From Trichobilharzia regenti (lineage: Eukaryota > Platyhelminthes > Trematoda > Strigeidida > Schistosomatidae), in assembly GCA_944472135.2 (NCBI GenBank), contig OX235262.1, forward strand, positions 27,885,362 to 27,949,361: DNA of 64,000 nt. Direction: 5' to 3'. Positions 23,651 to 34,429 of this stretch are shown here, one piece after another. Both the position numbers and the translations under genes were made by a program. The first letter of the stretch is position 1. Each line of letters opens with the position of its first letter. Under the pieces are notes generated by a model. That model was given only the letters and a program-made list of their open reading frames with translations, was not told the origin of the DNA and searched no databases.

Positions 23651-24215
23651 ATAGATCTAGTACACTTTGTTAAACCTATAAATAATCGATAGCTGAGAGA
23701 TAACTAATCTCGCCTGTTTCCTTCAAAGTGTGTTGTCAGTCGACACAACATTAGCTACCCAACTCTACTCCTGTTTACTTTACTATTAACACATAAAGAG
23801 TGTAGATCAACATGAAGTCCTCAATCTAGTTGTCTGTTGTCTAATAACAACCATGTAGGCAGTTTATTTCTTCCACCTTAATTATGACTGTATGATTTAC
23901 CATTATAAAAAGTACTATTACACAGAATCATCACTCAGATATCTTCAATCGAATTCAATAAACACTTGATAAATCGATGAAATCAGATAAAGTTTATACA
24001 ACTGAAATAACTATTTTATGCGTTTTATAAATTTTATTATCAATTATTAAAATTACTTATCATTCATTTGTCAGTTTTATAAAAAAAAGAAGAAAAAGAA
24101 AAGAAAAACACCAACAATTATACAAAATCTTCAATCTTTCTAGTTAACACCAGTATCATTTACTATCGGTTTCCAATATATTTTAAAGTAAAATAAAGTA
24201 ATAACATAGAAAAAT
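23651..24215. other. Spacer, no feature seen
   Basis: AT-rich; an A/G-rich run at about 24083-24108. Nothing coding recognised. Confidence 0.55.
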
Positions 24216-24922
24216 ACTAAAAATTGACAGAGGACCTCAACAAATTGTCAGAGTGGTCCAGAGAATGGATCCTCCCGATCAATGTAGCGAAATGTGCAAC
24301 CATGCGCATCGGACAGGCAAGGATCAGCTCCTACGAGCTAGAGGGAATAACACTCCCATCAGTTCAGACTCATTTGGATTTAGGTCACGCGGTGGCAGCA
24401 CGTAGTTTCAGATCCTTATGGGCAATTCGCACACACTTCACTAGAATCACCATAGATATGTTCACCTCTTTGGATGCACCTCTTGTGAGGTCAAGACTGG
24501 AGAACTTTATCCAGGAAGTCAATCATTGTCTTAAAGCGGACTTATATATTCTAGAAAGGGTTCGAAGGAAGGCAGCACGTACGATTCTTGGCATGACTAA
24601 CCTGTCATACGAGGAAAGACTAGATAGTTTAAATCTCTTCTCCCTATCATACTGTAGACATAGAGGAGATTTAATTACAATGTTTAAAATTTTAAATAAT
24701 TACTACGGACCTGACCTATTCTCTCTTTTCCTTTCCACCAGGTGTTCAGAACACCCTAGAGTTCAAAAGCTATGAAGAAATCATATTGCTGTTAAGTACT
24801 GGTTCTCACACTGAACCATAAACTCTTGGAACCGACTCCCAGAAGAAATGGTGTCTTCAGCCTCAACTGATTCATTCAGGAAGGATTTGGAAAAGCACAG
24901 AAACTTACTAGAAAAGGATTAA
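24216..24922 (+). mobile_element. N3 CR1-like non-LTR 3' end
   Basis: An open frame of about 184 codons (24224-24775) reads as the C-terminal region of a CR1-like element: TEDLNKLSEWSREWILPINV, KCATMRIG, then a post-RT helix-rich stretch (CLKADLYILERVRRKAART, SYEERLDSLNLFSLSYCRHR, GDLITMFKILN). After the stop, the same protein continues in the next part (NSWNRLPEEMVSSASTDSFR, about 24825-24884). There is a gap relative to the usual DLGV block near 24375. Only one element copy of this type is clear here. Confidence 0.8.
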
Positions 24923-25464
24923 CATAAGCGCTTCAAAACTTCTATCCTCAACCAATAAATTTGAAATTAACACCATTAAGTAAAACAAAACAATAAAAGA
25001 GCTAAATGATGATCAGACATCGAGTGTATTAAACATTCTATATATAGTCTTTCTTCATTTTGTTGATATTGTTGTTGTTATATTTTTCCCTTACACTTAC
25101 AATATTCTAAAAAGAATTGTGCCGGTTGATATATATTATGAAGAGCACTGTTTTATCGATTTTATATATTTATATGTTGTCTTTTCCTTTATCAATCAGA
25201 GTATATACATGTGCTTCTTGTTATTTTATGAAATTATCATCCAGGCAAATTCGTTAAAATAAAAATAAATACATAAAACAAAAAGAAGTTATCAGTGAAT
25301 CTCCCCTTGAAGTGAATCCAGTGCACAAGTCACCTGGTTTAAAGATAAAGACTACATCGATTTTTAAAGTGTATACTTATATGCATATGATATTAGTAGA
25401 TGAATTTGGTTTCACTTTAGATATTTCTTTTTTGTTTGTTACCTATTCCAGTAGAATTTTGTTC
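24923..25464. other. AT-rich spacer
   Basis: Short 3'-UTR-like sequence may belong to N3 at the start; otherwise no feature seen. Confidence 0.45.
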
Positions 25465-25706
25465 TTTTCATTCCTTAACGTTCCCAGTGGAATATGGGGA
25501 GCTTCAAGCTAGAGACTTGAAGTTTCGGTAGCAGTGGGGATTATTTTTACGCGATGAGGTTGCTAGCTTCGTGTCCAGCCATTTCTCTTTGCCAGCTCTA
25601 TTTCTGGCTTAGCGAAGTAAAGGACTGAGTAGTTAGATGGGGATCGAACCCCGGACCACCTGAGGCGTGGTCGGCGAGCATTCTACCGTTGTACCACCGA
25701 CGCACA
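25465..25706 (-). mobile_element. SINE-C, tRNA-headed, full length
   Basis: From CGTTCCCAGTGGAATATGGG (inverted 3' end) to the tRNA-like head with B box GGTTCGATCCCC (about 25659-25648). Body block AACCTCATCGCG is present in inverted form. Confidence 0.82.
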
Positions 25707-26214
25707 CAACTGGTCAGATTTAAGAACATCAGTCTCTTCACTAATACCGTAACATCATATTTCGCAAGCCATCAGTATTTTTATGACTGTTGACAAACAC
25801 TGATGGGAATTAATATTCAAGCTGATTAAAACAGTATATTCATCTCAAAAGTTAGAAAGAGTATGATGAAGTGTAGCCGGTTTATGCATAAGTCTTTACT
25901 GCAATAAGTCACCAAGACGTGGACAGAACCTAGATACATGTACATTTTCTGGAATTCTACACGACCTCACAATAGTACCTCTTAATGCTGGAAAATTCCG
26001 CACTTCAGCTTTAATGTGTTTATTTTTTATTTTTAGTGAAACTACTCAAAATAAACTCAGTTTAACAAACTAATTCTAACAGAATCGTATGAATTCATCT
26101 GCACTTTGAAGTTTAAGTAATGATAGTTGTGGGTTTTTGTTTTAATAGGACCAGACTGCTAATCATATCCCCAACCTTCCCTCTTTTCCGAGTCCAAAAG
26201 GACTTTTTTAAATA
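25707..26214. other. Spacer, no feature seen
   Basis: AT-rich; a short SINE-C body-like piece (CCAACCTTCCCTCTTTTCCG) at about 26170-26190. Confidence 0.45.
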
Positions 26215-26465
26215 AGGAAATTTGTTAGTGCAACAAATCAGTCAAGAACTTATGCAGAAGGAAATGTGGATAGGCTGCACATACGCTGAGGTGACATTTA
26301 AGTGATGGCACAGGCCAGGTTGTCGAGTGGAACTAGAATGACAATCATCAGGATGACTAGATGATAGTAGATCCAGCTAAAGAAGATGGCGAAGGACAGC
26401 GTAGAATGAAGGTGCGCTGCTGAAGTCTTATGTTCCACTAGAAATGAGTAATAATAGTAATAATA
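26215..26465 (+). mobile_element. N1 extreme 3' end, decayed
   Basis: Matches only the last approx. 230 bp of N1 (CAACAAATCAGTCAAGAACT, then GTGCGCTGCTGAAG) and ends in an (AAT)n-type tail at 26446-26465. A 5'-truncated, older copy directly upstream of a younger one. Confidence 0.7.
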
Positions 26466-26498
26466 AATTATGGAAATCAGAGATAAAACTAATATATG

Positions 26499-26549
26499 AT
26501 TTAAATCTTATCATAACTGAGATTTTTGCATCCCCACATAAGTTAGTGA
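26499..26549. repeat. Left member of direct repeat flanking N1 copy
   Basis: About 50 bp repeated, in the same orientation, at 27560-27610 on the other side of the N1 insertion. The first 23 bases are identical (begins ATTTAAATCTTATC); I count about six differences further on. Interpreted as an old, long target-site duplication. Confidence 0.7.
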
Positions 26550-27559
26550 CTCATAGAATCCTTCGAAGTAAAGACGGGAGTAAGACAAGGCTATCTACTA
26601 TCGCCAATGACTTTCCTGATTGCCGTCGATTGGATAATGCGACAGACAACAGCGGGCAGCGAGGGAACAGGCATAAAATGGACCCTCACGAAAAATTTGG
26701 AGGGTCTGGACTTCGCCGATGATATATGTCTGATTTCCCACAAACTGGAAGATATGCAAATAAAAAGTAACAAGTTGACAGAAGAAGCATCAAAGATAGG
26801 GCTCCCTTCAGGTAAACATAGAGAAAACAGAGGTGATGAAGATTCCTGGCCAACACCAACAGCAACAACAACAGACGACAGTCAGCATAAATGGAAGGAA
26901 CCTGAATGAAACAACCTCCTTCACCTACCTACCTAAGAAGCATTGATCAACTACAGACTGACGGAACTGACGAGGGTATCAAAGCAAGAATCGGAAAAGC
27001 AAGACAAGCTTTCATTACTCTCAAGTCTGTGTGGAGGTCAACAGCCCTGCTCAGCATCAAAAATAACATCCGGATTTTTAACTGCATTGTGAAATCAGTA
27101 CTACTCACTATACGAATCAGAGACTTGGCGCGTCATGAAGAGCACCTCACACAAACTACAGACCTTCATTAACAGCTGTCCTCGCTCAGTACTCAAGATC
27201 AGATGGCCAGCCAGAAAAGATCAGTTACAGGAATCTCTGGGAGCAAACCAACGCAGTAGGAACCGATTGTGCAACAAATAGGCAGGAAGAAATGGAGATG
27301 GATTGGCTGGCCATACTCTGAGAGAAGACGTCATCAAGTGATATCACTGGACAAGCCACTGCTCGAGTGGAACGCAAAAGGGAAGCGGCGAGTTGTTCGT
27401 CAGTGTGAGGATGACTTTGAGGAGGTCATGTGAAGAGGAGATGAAAGCTTGTGGGGAAACTTGGAGCGGGGTGAAAAAGTTGGCAGAGAACCGAAGGCAA
27501 TGGAGACAAGCAGCTGAAGCCCTATGTGTCTCTAGGAATTAAAGCAAATTATTATTATT
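26550..27559 (+). mobile_element. N1 copy, 5'-truncated at RT palm
   Basis: Starts within the RT (FEVKTGVRQGCLLSPM-like at about 26563-26610). It keeps DFADDICLISHKLEDMQIKS (about 26710-26765, one open frame), a frameshift after it, ARIGKARQAFITLKSV (26980 on) and the C-terminus. It ends GAAGCCCTATGTGTCTCTAG and an (ATT)n tail at 27547-27560. Flanked by a roughly 50-bp imperfect direct repeat. Confidence 0.87.
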
Positions 27560-27610
27560 ATTTAAATCTTATCATAACTGAGTTTTTTCCGTCCCCACTT
27601 AATTTACTGA
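27560..27610. repeat. Right member of direct repeat flanking N1 copy
   Basis: Second copy of the 26499-26549 sequence; see that entry. Confidence 0.7.
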
Positions 27611-27914
27611 TAAATCACATCAACATACGTCCTCTTCATTAAACAACATTAGATAGTCCACATCTTCTTTCTGAGTCAAGAACACTTATTTGAGCAGCTA
27701 TCATGATGATGAATAGTGTTAGTGTTGCGAACTTGAACATTGTGATAGACTGTAATTCAGTATTAGATAAGTTTATTTTAAGTATCATACAGTGATACAG
27801 TATTAACAATTGGTTTAATTAAATGTCTGTATAATAGGGTCAGGTGTCTAACTAGTAAGCCAGAAGATTTAAAATATGAAATCAAACCAATAAATGTAGT
27901 ATTCAAGTGTTGGT

Positions 27915-28095
27915 TTGTAGGGATTTGATTGGTTACCGGATTTCATCATGAGTTGATATGAGTTAGAGAAACATTGGAAAACCTGGGAGTATTGGACAGC
28001 TGTTTTGTCCTAGTTTGGGACTCTTCATCAGTACGCACCCACCGCCAGGGTTCGAACCCAGGACCTTCTGGTTACAGGGCAAGCTTCGAAGTTGT
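27915..28095 (-). mobile_element. SINE-A, damaged hammerhead
   Basis: Minus strand: B box GGTTCGAACCC (about 28059-28049), then CTGATGA followed by an extra AGA before GTCC...GGAC, then AAAA in place of GAAA, then CAGCTGTCC. Complete tail to TACAAACCAA. The inserted AGA and lost G should abolish cleavage. Confidence 0.78.
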
Positions 28096-28244
28096 GCAGT
28101 TATAATTAACATTATTATGAACAATAAACTGTGTTCGAAACGTCATCCAGTAAGTATTGCTGTTTCACTGTGTGATATATCTAATAAACAAATTAATATG
28201 GAATTGCATACTATCACAATCTGCATGATATTCTGTTTTCCCAT

Positions 28245-28535
28245 GTGACAGTAGGGTGCAGAAGGTCGGGTGTGAGGACGTATACTCGCCAAAGGCATTG
28301 GCCAGGAGTCGCGAATTAGCAGAAGTTAGAATTCATGAACTGGCCATTGGATCGGGCCCCAGTGGCTTAATGGTATACAAGCTCGCCTTGTAACCAGAAG
28401 GTCCTGGGTTCGATACTCGTGGTGTGGGTGCGTACTGTTGAGGAGTCCCACACTAGAGCGAGACAGCTGTCCAGTACTCCCAGATGGTTTTCCAATGGTT
28501 CTCTAACTAATCTCAGCTCATGATGAAATGTAGTA
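28245..28535 (+). mobile_element. SINE-A with upstream module, damaged hammerhead
   Basis: A plus-strand copy with part of the upstream module (AGAAGTTAGAATTCATGAAC, about 28323), the A-box region CCCAGTGGCTTAATGGTATA (28358 on) and a B box GGTTCGATAC. The hammerhead-like segment at 28424-28469 has TTGAGGA for CUGANGA, a broken stem II (GTCC/GAGC) and GAG for GAA. Helix I GTACTG/CAGTAC remains paired. Confidence 0.8.
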
Positions 28536-28539
28536 TTAC

Positions 28540-29330
28540 CAGTGAGGAACTACCCACCAGAATTTATTCAAAAATATATATGGAGAACCGTGGGGAAATC
28601 AAGATTAGCAGTAGAAATGACGAAAATAATATAGAATTCAAAGCCTCCATATTACTACCATATAAAGAAGGAACGCCAAAGGCTTTAGGTGGATCCTTAA
28701 TTAGGTGGATATACCAGTCAGGGTGGTATTTAAACTAATCAGCTCTCTCTGAGATAAACTTTGTCGGCCTAAGGACGTAATAGATCCAATTAGGAAAGAT
28801 AATATAATTTACCAAATACCATGTAATGACTGTTAGTGAGATCGATTACATAGGTCAGTCAGTCATACTAGTAGCGGATTGGGGTAAACTAGCCGGACCT
28901 AGAATAATTGACCCTGCTAAGTTAAATAACCAAGAAAACAGCTCAGCCATTGCACTGCATTCATTTGCATTTAATCCCAAAATAGGGTGGGATAGGATGA
29001 AGAGAGTATTAAAAAAGTAATACAGTTAGGTGGAGAGTGAGAGACATGTTAGTCACTGAAGCTTTGTTTATCGACTCAACACCTCACATCTGCAATCAAA
29101 ATGACGCAATGCCACCTATAGTGGAGATATGGAAAGTCGCAACAAACAACAAGGAGAAGTTGGAAAGAGAGAGATAGAGAAGGAGAAGCTGTGTGACAAC
29201 TGATATGATTATGAGCAGCAATAATTAATACTCTAAAAGTCATCCAGCTATTGATACTTCATCACTGTGTGATACTCAAAATAAACTTATCTAACATGAT
29301 AGTGAATAGGCAGTTAAGTATCATTATTCG
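28540..29330 (+). mobile_element. P1 Penelope-like element, endonuclease end
   Basis: Linker ILLPYKEGTPKALGGSLIR (about 28648-28705), then a GIY-YIG remnant with VSEIDYIGQSVILVADWG and SSAIALHSFAFNPKIGWDRM (28826-29020). The remainder of the tail contains CACTGTGTGATACTCAAAAT (29263-29282). A short inverted piece of the same tail lies upstream at about 27765-27800 (AAGTATCATACAGTGATACA). Stops separate the parts. Confidence 0.75.
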
Positions 29331-31096
29331 CACAACAGCTGAGTGTAACCTCTCCGTCACTTGAGTGAAAATAAAGTACCGGATTAGTAATATGACAGTC
29401 AATAGTTTAGATATTTCCCCAACATCTTTCCATTATCATATCAAGTTTCACTCGTTAATTTCTGAAGACTGATTGACTCACACCACCCCCCCCCCCAACC
29501 TAAGATAAACTTTCCATTCTAAATGAATCCACTCACAATCACAGTTATTCATTATGGGTTTTTTTTTACACCTATTATGACTTATTTAATTCTACAATGT
29601 CATTTAAATCCACTTCATTGATAGTCTTTTTTGAATTTATAAAAGTGAAATCACTGCTGATCCTGTATCCGTTAACATTCTAATCAAATAAAGCAACAGT
29701 GTATCCTTAGACGTTAAGCTATTCACATCTACGTACTTAGAAGAAAAGATGATGTAATCCATAGAAAGGTGAGAATAGCTACTTGAAACACTTAGAATTC
29801 TCCATTTTTCTCTTCTTTTTTATTTTGTAGAATCATTTTCTTAACTTTTAAATTGTGTGTGTGTGTGTGTGTGGGTGGGTTTAGGTGTGAGTATGTTTTG
29901 AGTATGCCTCATTTTGTCGCCAGTTTGCTATTATTTCTATGGCGAAGATTTAAACATTTACAATAAAATAATGATACAGTATAATCATGATACTGAACTG
30001 TATTCTTTCTGTTCTCAGAAGTCGACATGGTTACTAGGCTAGTCAATGTATGCGTGTGCCTGGGTGTTTGTGTGTGCGTATACCATGGACGCTTGTAGTA
30101 GTAGTAGTAGTCGTCAAGACACAGGAGTAATTTAGAAAATTATACAACACAGATATACTATTTATTGTCTATGCATACAAACAAACATTGGTGTACAATG
30201 TAATTTAGCGCCTTGACAACCAAAATAATTGAGAAGTAGATAATTATGTGCCCATTTTAATGGTTAGTAATTTATATTTATTTTTTATTTATTTGAACAA
30301 TTCAATGATAAGAGGTCAAGAGAAAGCGAAATAAGATAGAAAGGCTGAAAAGTTGACTCGTGACAAAAAGAATGAAATTGAAGACTAGTCATCTTTACTG
30401 TTCAAGTTAATTAGATATGACAATAGTGTTGAATACTGATAAACAATGAACACTTTGATTTTTTTTCCTCGAGTGACATGATACACGTGGGATTTCGTGT
30501 GTGTGTGTGTGGGTGTGTGGGTGTGCGTGCATGTGTGTCTTTTCTGGTAATTCTATCCTCCTTTTATCATTGTTGAATAGATTTGGAAAAGTTATCAATT
30601 GTTACTGGTTCGGGAGAAACAAACTTCTTGAAGTCAACTATTTTGTCAATTTTCGCTACCTTATTCGATAAGCATGTACTCACTCGTAGGCATATATATA
30701 CACACACACACAATCGCATATACACATGTACACATTTTTTGTCAACATCGATTTGTCATGCTTATCAACACAAAGTTAAGATAGTGAGTGTTGAAATGTG
30801 AATGTAGGCACGCGTTGTTAAATGACATAATTGCGTTATCAATTACAGTTGTGTTGAAGTGATTTCAACTCACTTATCTTACCCATTGTCAGTCAGTCAG
30901 TCAGTTATATAATGCTTAAATCGATAGAAAGTATGATGACAAATCTTTTTGTTGTTGTTGTTGTGTTTTTGACCTTCCTTATTTGTTAAATGATTGAATC
31001 GGTTGTGACAAAAGTGGGCATTTTTGTTAAAGTTTTATTCTCTGTAAATCTAAAGTATTATCAATTATATCTCTAGAATCAATATAAAAAGTCATG
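29331..31096. other. Microsatellite-rich spacer
   Basis: No gene. Holds C11 (29486-29496), (TG)n at 29854-29873 with a variant TGGG extension, a TG-rich run at 30497-30538, (CA)n near 30701-30712 and a short (CAGT)n near 30891-30905. Confidence 0.65.
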
Positions 31097-31110
31097 AAAT
31101 CCCAGTGTGT
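31097..31110. repeat. Left 14-bp target-site duplication
   Basis: AAATCCCAGTGTGT, repeated exactly at 31881-31894; the SINE block 31111-31880 lies between. Confidence 0.8.
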
Positions 31111-31880
31111 ACCTTGATTGGACACTAGTAACTGGTGTGATGTGTCCAGTCCTTTGCCTGGTGCAGACTGAATTCTATCAGTCAGTTAAGTTTGTAATGT
31201 GGCCACCATGCCAGGTGGCTCGCCATCACGGTGCACTTTGATATGTCAAAATTAGATGGTTGGAGGCAGTCGGCGACAGGAAGCCTTGCTTCACCCAGGT
31301 TTCGTGCTAGTTGGCACTCACCATTCAGCAAAGTGTATCTGCAACCTTGAAAGAATTCATGACCCTTCTGAGATTCGAATGGTGGCCACATTGCAAACTT
31401 AACTGACTGATAGAATTCACAGTCTGCACCAAACAAAGGACTCGGCACATCACACTAGTTACGAGTGTCCAATCAAAAATGTCCAATATAGTCGGTGGCA
31501 CAGTGGTTAGGACTCTCGCCGACCATGCACATGGTCCGGGGTTCGAGCCCGCACCGACGCACACCTGATATCTATGGTCGGCCTGCCAAATTTGGGCTAC
31601 CAATATCCACGCTGAAAATTCCATACTTGTACCAAAAATACGGTGTGGAATCAAGCTGTAATCAAAAATAAATAAAAAAATAAAATAAAATCGTGAGTCT
31701 GAATAGCTCAGTGGTAACGTCTCTGACTGCAAATGGCGAAGGGTGACGCAGGTTCGAATCTCAGAGACAGGGTCATGAGTTCCTTCAAGGTTGCAGATAC
31801 GCCTTGCTAACTGGTGAGTGCCAACTAGTATGAAACCTGGGTGAAGCAAGGCTTCCTGTCGCCACTGCCTCCAACTATCT
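31111..31880. mobile_element. Multimeric SINE-E block with nested SINE-D
   Basis: Composite, flanked by a perfect 14-bp direct repeat. Order: a minus-strand SINE-E (about 31114-31378) from its 3' end (TTGATTGGACAC) back into the head; a plus-strand SINE-E 3' part (31379-31473); the first bases of a second plus unit (ATGTCCAATATAGTCG); SINE-D (31486-31691); and the rest of the second unit (31692-31880), with head AATAGCTCAGTGGTAACG and B box GGTTCGAATCT (31751-31761). Hammerhead relics: minus 31337-31285 (stem II GTGC/GCAC perfect, core ATGGTGA) and plus 31801-31852 (helix I 8 bp perfect, core CTGGTGA). Confidence 0.8.
31486..31691 (+). mobile_element. SINE-D, tRNA-headed
   Basis: Head GTGGCACAGTGGTTAGGACT, B box GGTTCGAGCCC (31540-31550), body ACACCTGATATCTATGGTCG and GCCAAATTTGGGCTACC, end GTGGAATCAAGCTGTAATC, A/T tail. 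It interrupts the SINE-E head region. Confidence 0.82.
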
Positions 31881-31894
31881 AAATCCCAGTGTGT
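31881..31894. repeat. Right 14-bp target-site duplication
   Basis: Exact partner of 31097-31110. Confidence 0.8.
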
Positions 31895-32401
31895 GTATGT
31901 TTCGTCTAATGCAATGTCAAGTTTGTAAGTGGTAGTGACGATTTATCACAAATTGACGGAAACTAGAATTCTTAAGTCAGCTAATTCCAGTCTACATTCT
32001 GAATGGTAATATATTCGCCTCGCAACCTGAAAAACCACTAATGGAATCAAGAGTTAGCTCTATGAAAGACTCCTCAACTGGAATGAACGAAATATGTAGT
32101 GCTATTTAGTTTCCAATGGTCTTTTCACTTCATATCACCTTATGATGAAGTCAAGTAAAGTTGTTGATGTATATATTTTCTTCGGGAACAGTAGACACAA
32201 AAAAATGTGTTGTTCTTTCAATGACCATTCAAAAATTTCCCACGAATCAGATATTACCTATGCATAGAACGTAGAAGTTTAATAATTAAGTGAGATTTTC
32301 ATCCGTGAAGTAGTTTAGTTGGTAAACAGTTAGATTCTTTCGACATTTAAACGCCAGCAATTTAAGATATTGATATTTTTGTGTGGTTTTGGATCGGATA
32401 A
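31895..32401. other. Spacer with SINE-A relic
   Basis: About 32020-32160 is a plus-strand SINE-A relic (GACTCCTCAACTGGAATGAA, then TTTCCAATGGTCTTTTCAC). No gene seen. Confidence 0.45.
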
Positions 32402-32885
32402 ACTATTGGTATTAGATGGTTGGAGGCAGTGGCGACAGGAAGCCTTGCTTCACCCAGGTTTCATACTAGTTGGCACTCACCAGTTAGCAAGGCGTATCTG
32501 CAACCTTGAAGGAACTCATGACCCTGTCTCTGAGATTCGAACCTGCGTCACCCTTCGCCATTTGCAGTCAGAGACGTTACCACTGAGCTATTCAGGCTCA
32601 CGATTGACCTCCTGTATGACTATATTGGACATTTTTGATTGGACACTCGTAACTAGTGTGATGTGCCGAGTCCTTTGTTTGGTGCAGACTGTGAATTCTA
32701 TCAGTCAGTCACGTTTGCAATTAACTTCAACCATCTAATACCAACATTTCACAATGCACCGTGAAGGCGAGCCACCTTGTATGATGACCACAACGTAAAC
32801 GTGACTGATAGAATTCAGTCTGCATCGAAGATACGACCAGACACATTACACTAGTCACTGACTAGTGTCCAATCAAAAAATGCTT
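32402..32885. mobile_element. SINE-E tandem plus foldback
   Basis: A minus-strand SINE-E unit (32402-32640; head B box GGTTCGAATCT near 32542-32532; hammerhead relic near 32450-32500 identical in the core to the 31.8-kb copy) is joined at its 5' end directly to the 3' end of another minus unit (TTGATTGGACAC at about 32637). This then folds back into a plus-strand SINE-E 3' part (about 32712-32885, ending GTGTCCAATCAA). Confidence 0.78.
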
Positions 32886-33654
32886 AACGAGATGTCAAAC
32901 AATGGATTATCTAGGAGGTACGCATGAACTTTATGTCTGAAATATTTGTTTATCTAAGTGCCAGTAATGAGTAGCCTTTGAGAGAGTTGGATTTCTTCTA
33001 AGCCAGTGATTTCTTTCAAAATTTTTATTTTATTCCTTTTTATATTCCAAGTGGAATATGGGGCTTTAAGCTTGAGCTCTGAAGCAGTGCATATTTTATT
33101 TTCACGGGGCAGGATGGCCAGCACTACTCCGACCCTTCCCCTTAACTGGGATCAGCACAGGTCGGAGATCGAACCACAGGGTAAGTTGGTTGTAACTAAT
33201 CAACTCCTGACACAAACGTGGCATCAGGTAACTTTCTTATTCTATTGTATGAAAACTGGTGAATATGCCCCATAAAGTTTAGACTTATACTTACGTATAT
33301 TTTTATTATTATTTTGGACGGAATACCGTTCCCCATAACTCAGTAAATCGTAATCTATTATAATCTCACAGAGACTAAAACTAATCTGTATACACTTGGG
33401 CTAAATTTAATCGTAGTAGTAGTTACGGATATTAAGTCACTCTTTATATTAACCGGTATCATAACCGCAATTCAACTTCAAAATGTAGATATGTTCAACC
33501 AAGATAAGTATTTTATTTACCACCCTATCAGGTTTAAAGAGTAAAATATAACTCAGTAGAACTGAAAAATTATGCTGTGCTGTTTACACTTGATTAAGCA
33601 TGTACCACATCAAAGTAGAATATGTCTTCTTCTTCTTCTACGAATACACAAATA
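32886..33654. other. Spacer with decayed SINE-C
   Basis: About 33040-33195 is a minus-strand SINE-C relic (TTCCAAGTGGAATATGGGGC, then GGAGATCGAACCACAGG). Nothing else recognised. Confidence 0.5.
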
Positions 33655-34000
33655 ATAATTTGATTGGACACTAGGCTGTAAGTAATATCACACATCTATT
33701 CCTTTCAGTTCGTGCAGACTGAATTCTGTCAGCCTACTTTGCAATGTGGCCTCCATCCTAGATGGCTTGTCATCATGATGTACTCTGAATTGTTGTTAGA
33801 TGTGACTAGAGGAAGAAGCTTTGGACCCAGGTTTTCTTACTTATTGGCACTCATTAGTAAAGGTGTATGTGGAATTCTAAAGGGACTCTTGTCCCATTTG
33901 CGATTTGAACCCTAGCCACCCAATGGTGCAGCTACAGACGTTACCACTTAGTTAATCGGGTTCACGACTGACCTCCTTTACGACTATAATGGATACTAAG
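33655..34000 (-). mobile_element. SINE-E single unit, decayed
   Basis: About 345 bp, from GATTGGACACTAG (3' end) to GACTATAATGGATAC (5' end). The minus strand keeps CTAATGA (33857-33851), GTGCC and a GGGTC cleavage-site triplet (near 33828-33824) that the better-preserved copies have lost. Confidence 0.7.
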
Positions 34001-34429
34001 CAAGAAACATAGGTCTAAGACTTCCTACCGATTGTCTCCAATCCCCTAAAAACCCAAATAATTAACTGTGTAGAAATTGACTATAAGTTAACCATGGCTT
34101 CATGAACTTCAAATGATAATTTCAGTTTCCATGATATGACTTTTCACAGTGTAAGAAGTGTTGAAGTGTGATAAACAGCTTTTGTAAATAGAATACAGAG
34201 ATCAATTTACCTGTCTATACCATCACTTTGTACAGACTTAGGTATTAAGTAGTACTCAATAAACAGTTTTTATAATGAGGTAAATCCCCTTGTTCAAATC
34301 AATTTAGATCTTACTGATTAAAGTATACAATAGTAGACCATACATAATAATTTATAAGCTATAAAAAAAATGAAAAGAACACCAGATTTATACATTTACT
34401 AGAATTTAATTCATTTTTTAGATCTTCCC
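34001..34429. other. Spacer, no feature seen
   Basis: AT-rich, no recognisable coding or repeat sequence. Confidence 0.5.

Noticed and set aside
27990..28040. Second intact hammerhead (CTGATGA with GTCC/GGAC)
   Set aside because: An extra AGA separates the core from stem II, and GAAA has become AAAA; helix I is also mismatched.
29854..30540. Regular spaced repeats as a CRISPR-like array
   Set aside because: They are simple TG/CA microsatellites without spacers.
31325..31849. 174-codon minus-strand frame
   Set aside because: It crosses SINE-E, SINE-D and SINE-E junctions; composite repeat read-through with no domain.
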